Of a DNA stretch of 64,000 nucleotides, positions 8,934-17,933 are shown piece by piece (within the stretch, counting starts at the first letter, position 1; each line of letters begins with the position of its first letter). The notes below the pieces were generated by a model, which was not told the DNA's origin, made no database searches, and worked only from the letters and a program-made list of their open reading frames with translations. This stretch comes from UBA4416 sp020846025 (GTDB taxonomy: Bacteria; Bacteroidota; Bacteroidia; B-17B0; Aurantibacillaceae): assembly GCA_963169295.1 (NCBI GenBank), contig CAUJDD010000085.1:24117-88116 (forward strand), given 5' to 3'. Both the position numbers and the translations under genes were made by a program.

Positions 8934-11667
8934 CTTCTTCCTCTTTTTCTTTGTTGCTATTAAATTTGAAAGTAGCTTTTAAAAGATAATATCTTGAAAT
9001 GATGTTAGTTTTGGTATCTGTAATAACATTAGATGTTGTGTTTCTGTTTAAACTAATGTTTTGATTTAACATATCGTAAGCGTGAAACCCAATTGCCAAA
9101 TTTTCGTTTTTTAATAATGTTTTAGTTATACTTGCATTCCAAATAAAATAATTTAAGTTATAACCTTGGCTTCTTTGTGAATTAATGGTGTAATCTCCAT
9201 CGGTTTCAAGAGTGAACTTAAGAGGCAGCTTAATAAGTAAATAAGCCGAAAGTCCTTGTGATGTGTAGGGTTTATTGCTACTATTGTTTAACGAAGAATG
9301 TGAGAAATTGTAATTGTAATAGCCACCCAAAGAGGCTTCCACTTTTTCTAAATACATTCTTAAATTTAGATTTAAGTTACTAGTCAAATTTTGTGTTTTG
9401 TTGAGTAAATTATTAATTAATGTTTTTCTATCCGAATAATTAGCTGAACCATCAATGCCAACTTCAAATTGTTTTGAAAAGAAAGGCATACTTGTTCCTA
9501 CATAAGCATTCGCATTATAATTTCCATTAATATTAATTGCCTGAGATAAAGTTCTACCAATACTATCATAAAGAGTTGATGTAACAATATCGTTATTGAT
9601 ATAATTATAAGAAATACCAAGCCAAGTATATTTTCCTGATATGGACTTCCATGAATTAAAATTTAGATTAACACCGTGCGAATATGTGGGTAATAAATTT
9701 GGATTACCAATATTAATGAAATTTGGATTAGAATTGTCTTTTACAGGTTGTAGCTGACTTATAGTAGGGTTTTGTGAGTTAGTGGTGTATCTAATGTCTA
9801 AAGACATATTGTCTGAAAATTTATATCTAAGGGTTGAGAATGGTAAGATGTTATTAAAATTTTGAGTAATGAGTTGATTGGTGAATATGTTGCTATTGTG
9901 TACAAATACATTACGAGCTTTTGTACCAATGGTAAAACGTAGTTTCTTAATCTCATATATAAATTTTAAACCTCCGCGATTTATTTGTTTTGTATTTATA
10001 AAATTATTAGTGAGCGACGAATCGAGTTGAGTGTATTCTCCATTCATATTATTTAATGATTGCTTATCTTGCTTACTATTATAGTACATATAATCATAAG
10101 ATAATTCTAATTTTATTTTTTTAGTTAATGGCTCAATAAAACTGGTACTTGCAATATGATTGATGTTGTTGGTTAATGAGTGTTTTTTTTGATCAATAGA
10201 TTGTAAAGAATATGAAGAAGTGTCATTATAAAATGAATTATTTGTTTGTAATAAACTGTTCCCTTTGTTTTCTGAAATAGCGTTACTATAATTAAAATTA
10301 AAAATTCTATCTTTTTTCTTAAATCGCCTGATGAGTTTTAAATTGTTAGATACATCGTATCCTTTGCTATTTGAGCTACTATTAATAAAAGTGTTACGAG
10401 TTCTAACATTATCATTTCTTACAAAATCGGTTTCATCAGCACTATTCGATTGACTATTTAATACATTTATCTTTGAATTGAAATATAAGTCAGTTAAAGA
10501 ATCAATCTTTTGTTCTAAGCCGATGTTAATGGTATTTGCTTCATTTTTTTGGAAATCTGTGCTATTGTTTAATGTTGAGTAACTCGTATCAGGTAAAAAA
10601 TATTGTGAGTTTTGTTGTGTAAATGATTTTACTTCTGAGGTATTATACGAATAATTAATATTCAGCTTGGTGTTTTTTGCAATTTTATCCGAATAGTAAA
10701 TGCCTGTTTTTATGTTGAATGGAATCCCTTGTGGTGTATTGGTTCTATACATCATCATCATTTCACCATCGTCGCCATATTGTGTATCAAATTCATTATT
10801 TAATCCATATTTATACACATCATCCCAATTAAAATTAGAATTAGGTGTGTTACTTGCTAAGCCAAAAACCGAAATTTTTAATTTATTCTTAAAGTAGTTT
10901 CCTAGCATCTCTCCCTCATGATATTTTTGAAAATCGCTAGCGCCACTTAGTTTTCCAAAATAGCCTTTCTTGGCTTCATCTTTTAATTTTAAGTTTAAAA
11001 TTTTTTGTGTTTCTTCGCCGGTGGTGGCATTAGAAGCATCGTCACTTTTTTTCTCATACAACTGTACTGATTCAATCGAATTAGCGGCTAAGTTGCGAGT
11101 AGCCATGGTGGGGTCAGTTCCAAAAAATTCATCGCCATCTACCAAGACTTTATCAACAGATTTGCCCTGAGAGGTAATTTTACCATCTTTATCTACTTTT
11201 AATCCAGGTAATTTTTTCAATAAATCCTCTACAGTAGCATTGGCTTTTGTTTTAAATGAATCGGCTACATATACCAAGGTATCACCTTTATAATAAATAG
11301 GATCTTTAAAGGCAAAAATAGTAACCTCGTCTAATGTTACATTTTTAGGTTGCATTATTATTTTACCAAAATCGTACTCCAAATTCTTTGAATCTCCAAA
11401 AATAAAATAGCCCATATCGGCAAATTTTGGATGAGAAATAATTACTTGATAGGTATCTATGGGTAATTTTTCGAGTATAAAACTTCCATTTTCATTTGTT
11501 CGGGTAAAATTTACCAAAGTAGAATCCATTAATTTAACAGCTATTATAACGGCATTTTGTAAGGGGGTTTTAGTTGTTGTGTCTTGAATATGACCAGATA
11601 CGCTCAACTTTTGAGCAATGGAAGAGGAGAATTTTAATATAAAGAGTAAGAGTATAATTCTCCTCAT
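8923..11667 (-). CDS. TonB-dependent-receptor-like outer membrane beta-barrel protein
   Basis: 914 residues. Signal peptide 1-19, then a carboxypeptidase-regulatory-like beta domain (about 20-110, VSGHIQDTTTKTPLQNAVI), then a plug-like domain (about 120-215, LPGLKVDKDGKI and VDKVLVDGDEFFGTD), then an Asn/Tyr-rich transmembrane barrel to the end. The plug is of the short type seen in the outer membrane protein beta-barrel family (PF14905-like) rather than a classical SusC. The last residues are an acidic EEEDEF tail instead of the common aromatic-ended strand. Substrate unknown; uptake or surface assembly is inferred. First gene of a two-gene unit with the GLPGLI protein. Confidence 0.88.
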   Translation of the reverse strand: MRRIILLLFILKFSSSIAQKLSVSGHIQDTTTKTPLQNAVIIAVKLMDSTLVNFTRTNENGSFILEKLPIDTYQVIISHPKFADMGYFIFGDSKNLEYDFGKIIMQPKNVTLDEVTIFAFKDPIYYKGDTLVYVADSFKTKANATVEDLLKKLPGLKVDKDGKITSQGKSVDKVLVDGDEFFGTDPTMATRNLAANSIESVQLYEKKSDDASNATTGEETQKILNLKLKDEAKKGYFGKLSGASDFQKYHEGEMLGNYFKNKLKISVFGLASNTPNSNFNWDDVYKYGLNNEFDTQYGDDGEMMMMYRTNTPQGIPFNIKTGIYYSDKIAKNTKLNINYSYNTSEVKSFTQQNSQYFLPDTSYSTLNNSTDFQKNEANTINIGLEQKIDSLTDLYFNSKINVLNSQSNSADETDFVRNDNVRTRNTFINSSSNSKGYDVSNNLKLIRRFKKKDRIFNFNYSNAISENKGNSLLQTNNSFYNDTSSYSLQSIDQKKHSLTNNINHIASTSFIEPLTKKIKLELSYDYMYYNSKQDKQSLNNMNGEYTQLDSSLTNNFINTKQINRGGLKFIYEIKKLRFTIGTKARNVFVHNSNIFTNQLITQNFNNILPFSTLRYKFSDNMSLDIRYTTNSQNPTISQLQPVKDNSNPNFINIGNPNLLPTYSHGVNLNFNSWKSISGKYTWLGISYNYINNDIVTSTLYDSIGRTLSQAININGNYNANAYVGTSMPFFSKQFEVGIDGSANYSDRKTLINNLLNKTQNLTSNLNLNLRMYLEKVEASLGGYYNYNFSHSSLNNSSNKPYTSQGLSAYLLIKLPLKFTLETDGDYTINSQRSQGYNLNYFIWNASITKTLLKNENLAIGFHAYDMLNQNISLNRNTTSNVITDTKTNIISRYYLLKATFKFNSNKEKEEEDEF

Positions 11668-11933
11668 ATAGTAGGTTTAATATTTAAAATTAAAGATATA
11701 ATTCAATACATAGTAAAAGTTACAAAAAATTAACAAACATTATTTCTTCTTGATAAAACTACTCTGAAATAGAAAAACGTAATGAAATACTAATAAAATC
11801 TATAAACTTAGTTAGCAATATGAAATGTATACTTTTTATTAACTTTAAACTATTGTTTTATTTATAGGTTGAGGTAAGTTTAGGAATGTATATATAGATA
11901 TAAAATATTTTTATTATATATAAATAACAAACA

Positions 11934-12932
11934 TTATAAATTTTGCATTTTAATTACCAAATCAACTAAACGGTTACTGTAGCCATATTCGTTATCATAC
12001 CAGCCAATTACTTTTACTAAATTTCCAACTACGCTTGTAAAATCAGAGTCAAACACAACCGAATGTGGGTTGCCAACTATATCTGTAGAAACAATAGGAT
12101 CTTCAGTATATTCAATAATGCCTTTTAAATCGCTTTCAGCAGCTTTTTTAAAGGCTTTATTAATTTGTTCAACATTTGGATATTCAGATAAAACACAGGT
12201 AATATCGGTTAATGAGCCATCAGGCACAGGTACACGCATCCCACAACCTCCAAGTTTATCACTTAATTCTGGGAAAATTTTACCTAATGCTTTAGCAGCA
12301 CCAGTAGTAGTGGGTATAATACTCATAGCTGCGGCACGTGCTCGTCTTAGGTCTTTATGGGGCGCGTCGTGAATGCGTTGATCGCCTGTGTATGAGTGCA
12401 CAGTGGTAACATAGGCTTCCTCAATGCCCCATTGTTTGAGTACTTTGAGCATAGGTGCGGCACAATTGGTAGTACAAGAGGCGTTTGAAATTATGGTGTC
12501 ACTTGCATTTAGTAAATGGTCGTTAACACCCAATACAATGGTTTTGATACTATCATCTTTTGCAGGTGCCGATAATATAATTTTTTTAGCACCAGCATCT
12601 ATATGTTTTTGGGCTGATTTTTTATCTAAAAATAAACCAGTAGATTCAATAACAATGTCAATGTCAAGGTTTTTCCAAGGTAATTGAGCTGGGTCTTTTT
12701 CTGCATACACAGCAATGGATTTTCCGTCAATAATTAGGTGCTTATCATCGTGGTTTATACTGTGTTGTAAACGCCCATGAACCGAATCATATTTTAAAAG
12801 ATGAGCTAAGGTCTTTGTATCTGTAATATCGTTAATCGCTACAATATCAATATTAGGATGTTTAATGGCATTACGGAGAAAAATACGTCCAATTCTTCCA
12901 AATCCATTAATGGCAATTTTCATTTTTTTCAT
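11934..12932 (-). CDS. gap: Type I glyceraldehyde-3-phosphate dehydrogenase
   Basis: 332 residues, standard family length. The NAD-binding start INGFGRIGRIF is at residues 8-18. The catalytic cysteine is in SNASCTTNCAAP (Cys153) and the base His179 is in TTVHSYTGDQ. It also has the GAAKALGKIFPEL segment and the C-terminal WYDNEYGYSNR motif. It oxidises glyceraldehyde-3-phosphate to 1,3-bisphosphoglycerate in glycolysis, or the reverse in gluconeogenesis. Monocistronic between the barrel gene and the glycan operon. A second Met at residue 4 is an alternative start. A TATCTTTG box 26 bases upstream is a likely -7 promoter. Confidence 0.97.
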   Translation of the reverse strand: MKKMKIAINGFGRIGRIFLRNAIKHPNIDIVAINDITDTKTLAHLLKYDSVHGRLQHSINHDDKHLIIDGKSIAVYAEKDPAQLPWKNLDIDIVIESTGLFLDKKSAQKHIDAGAKKIILSAPAKDDSIKTIVLGVNDHLLNASDTIISNASCTTNCAAPMLKVLKQWGIEEAYVTTVHSYTGDQRIHDAPHKDLRRARAAAMSIIPTTTGAAKALGKIFPELSDKLGGCGMRVPVPDGSLTDITCVLSEYPNVEQINKAFKKAAESDLKGIIEYTEDPIVSTDIVGNPHSVVFDSDFTSVVGNLVKVIGWYDNEYGYSNRLVDLVIKMQNL

Positions 12933-12957
12933 GGCATTTCAGATTAAAAAACTTATT

Positions 12958-12965
12958 CAAAGATA
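12958..12965 (-). promoter_or_regulatory. Probable -7 promoter box of gap
   Basis: TATCTTTG on the minus strand matches the Bacteroidota TAnnTTTG consensus and lies 26 bases before the gap ATG. I found no clear TTG at the -33 spacing. Confidence 0.5.
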
Positions 12966-13064
12966 CTTAAATTAAAATAGATAAAGGCATCTTATCTCAT
13001 CAAGTGTTTAGATTTCACAATTATTAGTAATAGTCTATTAAATAAGTGATTATAAGTCAAAAAA

Positions 13065-13096
13065 TTGTTATTAAAACAATAAAGTCAATATCTTTG
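13065..13096 (+). promoter_or_regulatory. Promoter of the surface glycan operon
   Basis: TTG at 13065-13067, 21 bases of spacer, then TATCTTTG at 13089-13096. This is a full match to the Bacteroidota -33/-7 consensus. Expected transcription start is about 13103, leaving a leader of roughly 50 bases before the TTG start codon at 13155. No other equally good promoter was noticed before 24.8 kb. Confidence 0.7.
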
Positions 13097-13102
13097 TGAG
13101 CT

Positions 13103-13126
13103 TCATATAAAAGCTCATATAAAAGC
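13103..13126 (+). repeat. 12-bp perfect tandem repeat at the glycan operon transcription start
   Basis: TCATATAAAAGC occurs twice head to tail at 13103-13114 and 13115-13126. It begins right where the predicted transcript starts. It could be an operator, or a slippage site that changes leader length. Confidence 0.7.
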
Positions 13127-13154
13127 AAAGTATATTTACATATAAAGCAATCAT

Positions 13155-13988
13155 TTGTATAAAGAAAAAATAGTTATTGATTCGGGATTAAGTTCTTTTT
13201 TTTCACTAGATGAAATTTTTAAATATAAGAGCTTACTGAATAATCTTGCAAAGAGAGATTTTATTGTGAGGTATAAACAAGCTTTTGCAGGTATTATGTG
13301 GGCACTTATTAAACCACTTATAAGTATTTTAGTTTTTGGTTATATTTCAAGTAAAATAAATTCTGCAGAAAGTACTGCTCTTAATTTTTTATATGTGGCT
13401 TCAGCAATGTTGTTGTGGCAATTATTTTCAAGTGTGTTTAATGATGTTAGTAATTCTATAGTTAACAATGCTAATTTATTTTCAAAGGTTTATTTCCCAA
13501 AAATTATTATTCCATTAAGTACCATTTTAGTGTGCTTAGTAGATTTCTTAATTTCCTTAATTATTCTCATTGTATTATTTATTGTTTCGGGGCAAGTTGT
13601 GCATTGGCAGATGGCATTGGCGCCATTATTTGTTTTGCTTACTATAATTAATGGTTTAGGCTTAGGTTTGTATTTTGCTACAATTAATGTAAAGTTTAGA
13701 GATATAAAATTTATTGTGCCTGTGGTGCTACAATTTGGAATGTATGTATCGCCAGTTATTTTTAATACCCGCTATTATTTAGATAGATTGCCCGAGTGGC
13801 TACATTGGTTATTTTGTATAAACCCTATGGTAGGAGCTATTGATGGATTTAAATATTGTTTATTTGGAGGTGAGGCTATTTATAATTGGACTTACTTTAC
13901 TTTTTCGATTATTGTATCCTTTGTCTTTTTATTTATAGGTATAAAATATTTCTACAAATTCGAAAGAAGTTTTGTTGATTATATATAA
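13155..13988 (+). CDS. wzm: Polysaccharide ABC exporter permease (Wzm-like)
   Basis: 277 residues of the ABC-2 type permease family. The N-terminal RDFIVRYKQAFAGIMWALIKP is the typical cytoplasmic entry helix, followed by six hydrophobic segments. It forms the membrane channel that exports a finished, undecaprenyl-linked polysaccharide, powered by the ATPase encoded next. The start is TTG: an in-frame TAA lies 12 bases upstream and the first internal ATG would remove the conserved entry helix. First gene of the 13-gene operon. Its TAA overlaps the next ATG by one base. Confidence 0.9.
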   Translation: MYKEKIVIDSGLSSFFSLDEIFKYKSLLNNLAKRDFIVRYKQAFAGIMWALIKPLISILVFGYISSKINSAESTALNFLYVASAMLLWQLFSSVFNDVSNSIVNNANLFSKVYFPKIIIPLSTILVCLVDFLISLIILIVLFIVSGQVVHWQMALAPLFVLLTIINGLGLGLYFATINVKFRDIKFIVPVVLQFGMYVSPVIFNTRYYLDRLPEWLHWLFCINPMVGAIDGFKYCLFGGEAIYNWTYFTFSIIVSFVFLFIGIKYFYKFERSFVDYI

Positions 13989-15241
13989 TGGCAAGTAACG
14001 TAGCTATAAAAGTAGAGGGATTAAGTAAACAATATTTACTTAATAAACTTGGCGTTCCTAAAAGTGACACATTATATGGAAGTATGATGGCGGGGTTACG
14101 CAATATTAAAAATATAACCTCTAAAAGTAAACGTGAAGAATTTTGGGCATTAAATGATGTTTCTTTTGAAATTAACCAAGGTGATAGAGTAGGTATTATT
14201 GGTAGAAATGGAGCTGGCAAATCAACCTTATTAAAAATTTTATCACGCATTACACCACCTACTTCGGGTAAAATTGAATATTATGGAAGAATGGCTTCAT
14301 TGTTGGAAGTAGGAACTGGCTTTCATGGTGATTTAACAGGGCGCGAGAATATTTATTTAAACGGTTCAATTTTAGGAATGTCGAAGCAGGAGATAGATAA
14401 AAAATTTGATGAGATAGTAGCTTTTAGTGAAATTGAAAAGTTTTTAGATACACCAGTTAAGCGTTATAGTAGCGGCATGTATGTGCGCTTAGCATTTGCG
14501 GTAGCTGCTCATCTAGATTCGGATATTTTAATAGTAGATGAAGTATTAGCGGTGGGCGATGCGGCATTTCAAAAAAAATGCCTTGGTAAGATGAATGATA
14601 TTAGTTCAAACGATGGAAGAACTATCTTATTTGTGAGTCATCAGATGAATACATTACAAGCTTTGTGTAACAAAGGAATGGTTTTGCATAAAGGGCAAGT
14701 TTCGCTTAATGTATCAAGTGCCGATATAGCTATAAAGCATTATATGCAATTAGCAAATCAAGTGGCTCGTTCGGCAGTTGCTGATAGAACAGATAGAGTA
14801 GGAGAAGGAGGAATAAAAGTTACAAACATCTCTTTTTTTCATTCGTTACAAGCAACAGAAGAGTTAATTACAGGACAAGATTTTACAATACAAGTATCTT
14901 ATGAATGTAAAGCTAATTATGTAGCAAATAATGTAAATGTGGCTTTAGCTATTTATGGAGATGACGGTGTATTGTACACTGTATTAAATAGTGAGAACAC
15001 CGGAACGACTTTTCAAAACGTAAAAGGGAACGGAACATTCATTTGTACACTAAATAAATTACCCTTAATGGAAGGCTCTTATTTTATTAATGTATCTATA
15101 TCGGAGAATAGTGTGATGCAAGATTGGGTTCAAGAGGCTGTTTTTGTAAATGTAATAGCAGGTGATTTTTACGGAACAGGAAAAATAAATCCATCTTCAC
15201 ATAAAAGTATTTTAATTGAAAATTCTTGGTCGAAAAAATGA
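13988..15241 (+). CDS. wzt: Polysaccharide ABC exporter ATPase with C-terminal carbohydrate-binding domain (Wzt-like)
   Basis: 417 residues. Walker A GRNGAGKST is at 72-80, the signature YSSGMYVRLA starts at 160, and Walker B DILIVDE is at 179-185. After about residue 250 there is a separate Wzt_C-like beta-sandwich domain (DFTIQVSYECKANYVANNVN). In O-antigen and teichoic-acid exporters of this type that domain recognises the non-reducing end of the chain. Its presence suggests a chain with a capped or otherwise specific terminus. It is coupled to the permease by a one-base overlap. Confidence 0.93.
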   Translation: MASNVAIKVEGLSKQYLLNKLGVPKSDTLYGSMMAGLRNIKNITSKSKREEFWALNDVSFEINQGDRVGIIGRNGAGKSTLLKILSRITPPTSGKIEYYGRMASLLEVGTGFHGDLTGRENIYLNGSILGMSKQEIDKKFDEIVAFSEIEKFLDTPVKRYSSGMYVRLAFAVAAHLDSDILIVDEVLAVGDAAFQKKCLGKMNDISSNDGRTILFVSHQMNTLQALCNKGMVLHKGQVSLNVSSADIAIKHYMQLANQVARSAVADRTDRVGEGGIKVTNISFFHSLQATEELITGQDFTIQVSYECKANYVANNVNVALAIYGDDGVLYTVLNSENTGTTFQNVKGNGTFICTLNKLPLMEGSYFINVSISENSVMQDWVQEAVFVNVIAGDFYGTGKINPSSHKSILIENSWSKK

Positions 15242-15960
15242 TCTTTAAAAGGCTTAAAAATATTTTTGGTATTACAGAATTTAAAACATCTAATTGTTTT
15301 CAAGTAAATGATAAAGCAGTTTTGCAAAAATCAGAATCTTCATTTATTCAAAATAGCCAAATTGTTCTTGAAAATGATGCTCAGTTAATTATTGGCGATA
15401 ATGTGAAAATCGACAATTATCATATAAGAATTATTAGAGGAAAATGTAAAATTGAGAATGATACACAGCTTATAGGCGTTAAAAATACACTTTCAAATTC
15501 AATATACATTAATGATGGTAGCCTATTAATTGCTGATCATTGTATCATTCAATCAGAATTTTGTATAAGATTTGGTGGTATTTGTTCTGTAGATTCATAC
15601 ACTGGTATAATGTATGGAACTGAAATAAGATGCGATGAAAGTCTAAAAATTGGTAAATTCAATATGATTTCATATGAGTGCATGATATATGATACGAATA
15701 CACATTGTACTTATAACCAAGACAAACGAAGAAAATTAACTATAGATAATTATCCCTATATTGGATTAGAGGTAGAAAAACCAGAAACATCTCCAATTAT
15801 GATAGGTGATGATTGTTGGATAGGCAAAAGAGCGGTGATTCTAAAAGGTGTAAACATTGGTAAGAATTCTACTATAGCAACTTGCGCTGTAGTTACAAAA
15901 TCGGCTCCTCCTAATAGTTTATTATATGGAAATCCCTCACAGCAAAAACTCAAATCTTAA
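15238..15960 (+). CDS. Left-handed beta-helix (hexapeptide) acyltransferase
   Basis: 240 residues with the imperfect hexapeptide repeats of the WbbJ/Maa acyltransferase class, densest at the C-terminus (MIGDDCWIGKRAVILKGVNIGKNSTIATCAVVTK, split here: the GDDCWIGKRAVIL block and the IGKNSTIATCAVV block). The final YGNPSQ segment is the usual last coil. It would transfer an acetyl or similar acyl group to a sugar. An FdtC-like N-acetylation of the aminosugar made by the downstream FdtA/B pair is possible but unproven. I chose ATG 15238, which overlaps the preceding stop as ATGA, over an in-frame TTG at 15226. Confidence 0.82.
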   Translation: MIFKRLKNIFGITEFKTSNCFQVNDKAVLQKSESSFIQNSQIVLENDAQLIIGDNVKIDNYHIRIIRGKCKIENDTQLIGVKNTLSNSIYINDGSLLIADHCIIQSEFCIRFGGICSVDSYTGIMYGTEIRCDESLKIGKFNMISYECMIYDTNTHCTYNQDKRRKLTIDNYPYIGLEVEKPETSPIMIGDDCWIGKRAVILKGVNIGKNSTIATCAVVTKSAPPNSLLYGNPSQQKLKS

Positions 15961-15985
15961 TTGCATCGTTAAAGGCTAACATAAA

Positions 15986-17089
15986 ATGAAAATTCAGTAT
16001 CTCACTCAATATTATCAGCCTTTTCTAGATAAGTTTTATGCTCGTTTTCCTGATTTTAATTCGCTAAGTTATCAGCAGATGCTTCAATTATTATTGAATC
16101 AATATTTTGCCGATACTGGTGCAGCTTATCATTATACATTTAAACATGGCCATGAAGCATTTATTATTATTGCTAATTGTGAGGCCTTACAAAAAAAATG
16201 GGCTTTCGAAAATAATGTAAAATATTCGGAGAGTAATTGGGAAAAGGAAATTGCATTAGCTCAAATTAAGCATTTTAAACCTACCGTTTTTTATATAGAA
16301 AGTATTTTTGGCTTTTTTGGGACATTTCTTAATGAAGCAAAATTATATTGTAATAAAGTTGTTGCTTGGATATCTACACCTTTTTCACCTAGTTTACCAC
16401 TTCATAATATTGATGTAATTTTCTCATCCACACAACAGTTTGTTAAATCGTTTAATGAATATGGAATAAAGGCTTATTATCTACTTCCTGCGTTTGATAG
16501 TAGAGTGTTAGATGAAATTAAAAATCCACAACCTAAATCAATTCCATTGTCTTTTGTGGGCGGGTGGAGTGATGTGCACGAAAACAGAAAGCAATTTTTA
16601 AAATATTTCGCAAAACAAGCACCAGTAAAAATATGGGGTTATGGCTATCAACAATTTTATAGTAGAAGAACATGGGCGTATTATAAACATAGATTTTTCC
16701 CAGATAATCCTGAAATTGAAAAAGCATTTGTAGAAGAGGTTTGGGGACTGAATATGTATGATGTACTTCAAAAATCATTAATTACTTTAAATATTCACGA
16801 AGCCTTATTAAAAGGCGATGTAGGAAATATGAGAATGTTTGAGGCAAGTGGAGTAGGGACTATGTTATTAAATGATTATGGTAATAATTTAGCACAACTG
16901 TTTGAGATTGATAAAGAGATTGTATCTTATAAAAGTTTTCCTGAGGCTTTAGAAAAATATAATTATTATTGCACACACCCTGAAAAAGCAATTGAAATAG
17001 GATTAAATGCACAAAAGAGAACTTTAAGGGATTATAATTATGATGTTTATATGGAAAATCTATTGAGTTACTTAAAACAACATATCTAA
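15986..17089 (+). CDS. CgeB-like glycosyltransferase
   Basis: 367 residues, cytoplasmic. The C-terminal third has the features of the CgeB / Glyco_trans_1_2 group: a segment after VSFVGGWSDVHENR (here starting LSFVGGWSDV), then NIHEALLKGDVGNMRMFEAS with the acidic residue of the sugar-donor site, and LRDYNYDVYMENLLSYL at the end. Acceptor and donor are unknown. It is placed 25 bases after the acyltransferase and 16 before the methyltransferase, within the operon. Confidence 0.75.
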   Translation: MKIQYLTQYYQPFLDKFYARFPDFNSLSYQQMLQLLLNQYFADTGAAYHYTFKHGHEAFIIIANCEALQKKWAFENNVKYSESNWEKEIALAQIKHFKPTVFYIESIFGFFGTFLNEAKLYCNKVVAWISTPFSPSLPLHNIDVIFSSTQQFVKSFNEYGIKAYYLLPAFDSRVLDEIKNPQPKSIPLSFVGGWSDVHENRKQFLKYFAKQAPVKIWGYGYQQFYSRRTWAYYKHRFFPDNPEIEKAFVEEVWGLNMYDVLQKSLITLNIHEALLKGDVGNMRMFEASGVGTMLLNDYGNNLAQLFEIDKEIVSYKSFPEALEKYNYYCTHPEKAIEIGLNAQKRTLRDYNYDVYMENLLSYLKQHI

Positions 17090-17105
17090 TACAAATTGTA
17101 AATAA

Positions 17106-17930
17106 TTGCTTCAAAAACTTAAATATCAACTATATCAAGTAAAGATTAAATTTCTTTCTTATTTAAGAGGAGAAGATAATTTCTCGAAACCTCATGGTTG
17201 GTTTGGTAACTATAAAACTTGGCAAGAAGTAAAAAGGGAGTGTGATGGATATGATACAGATAATATCTTAAACAAAGTAAAAGAGTCTGTTTTAAAAGTT
17301 AGAAATGGAGAGGCGGTTTATGAAAGAGATTCTGTTTTATTTGATGAAGTTCAATATTCGCTTGAGTTAATCGAAGCATTTAAAAACTCTATTAAAGATA
17401 ATCAATTGCATGTTGTAGATTTTGGGGGATCATTAGGGAGTACGTATTTTCAACATAAAGAATTATTTAAAGATATAAAAGATCTTAAATGGGCGGTAGT
17501 TGAACAAAAACATTTTGTAGAGTATGGTAAAAATGATATTGCAATTAATCATCTAACTTTTCATTTTACTATTGATGAAGCACTCCAAAATCAAAAACCT
17601 CATGTTTTATTAGCGTCTAGTGTTATTCCTTATTTTGAAAAACCTTATGTACTTATTCAACAATTATTAAAATATAATTTTGAATATATTATTATAGATC
17701 GAACGGCTTTTATAGATGACAATGAGGAGCGGATAACCAAACAAATTGTTCCAGAATTTATATATAAGGCATCTTACCCTGCTTGGTTTTTAAATGAAGA
17801 AAAATTTTTAAAAGCATTTTCTGATAAGTATGAATTGCTTAATAGTTTTCCTAGTGCCTTTGATGCAGATGGAATTTTAGAAGATGGGAAAAGAGTATAT
17901 CGTAAAGGATTTTATTTTAGAAAAAAATAG
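17106..17930 (+). CDS. TIGR04325-like putative methyltransferase
   Basis: 274 residues with a class I SAM-methyltransferase core: the glycine-rich loop VVDFGGSLGSTYFQ (about residues 101-114), the acidic VVEQ segment following strand 2, and LLASSVIPYFEKPY. The pattern matches the TIGR04325 family found in surface-glycan loci. The start is TTG and is forced: an in-frame TAA sits immediately before it and the whole protein has no internal methionine. Its substrate may be the growing glycan or a terminal sugar. Confidence 0.8.
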   Translation: MLQKLKYQLYQVKIKFLSYLRGEDNFSKPHGWFGNYKTWQEVKRECDGYDTDNILNKVKESVLKVRNGEAVYERDSVLFDEVQYSLELIEAFKNSIKDNQLHVVDFGGSLGSTYFQHKELFKDIKDLKWAVVEQKHFVEYGKNDIAINHLTFHFTIDEALQNQKPHVLLASSVIPYFEKPYVLIQQLLKYNFEYIIIDRTAFIDDNEERITKQIVPEFIYKASYPAWFLNEEKFLKAFSDKYELLNSFPSAFDADGILEDGKRVYRKGFYFRKK

Positions 17931-17933
17931 GCT

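Noticed and set aside
11668..11933. AT-rich gap between the barrel gene and gap, checked for small RNA or tRNA
   Set aside because: No cloverleaf, terminator or conserved motif was visible; only a weak TATCTTTA near 11691.
12070..12687. Two plus-strand open frames of 87-100 codons opposite gap
   Set aside because: They lie wholly antisense to a highly conserved dehydrogenase and have no family resemblance or start context.
15514..15527. 14-base sequence GATGGTAGCCTATT shared with the metY leader at about 25264
   Set aside because: A shared 14-mer is expected by chance several times in 64 kb, and the surrounding sequences are unrelated.
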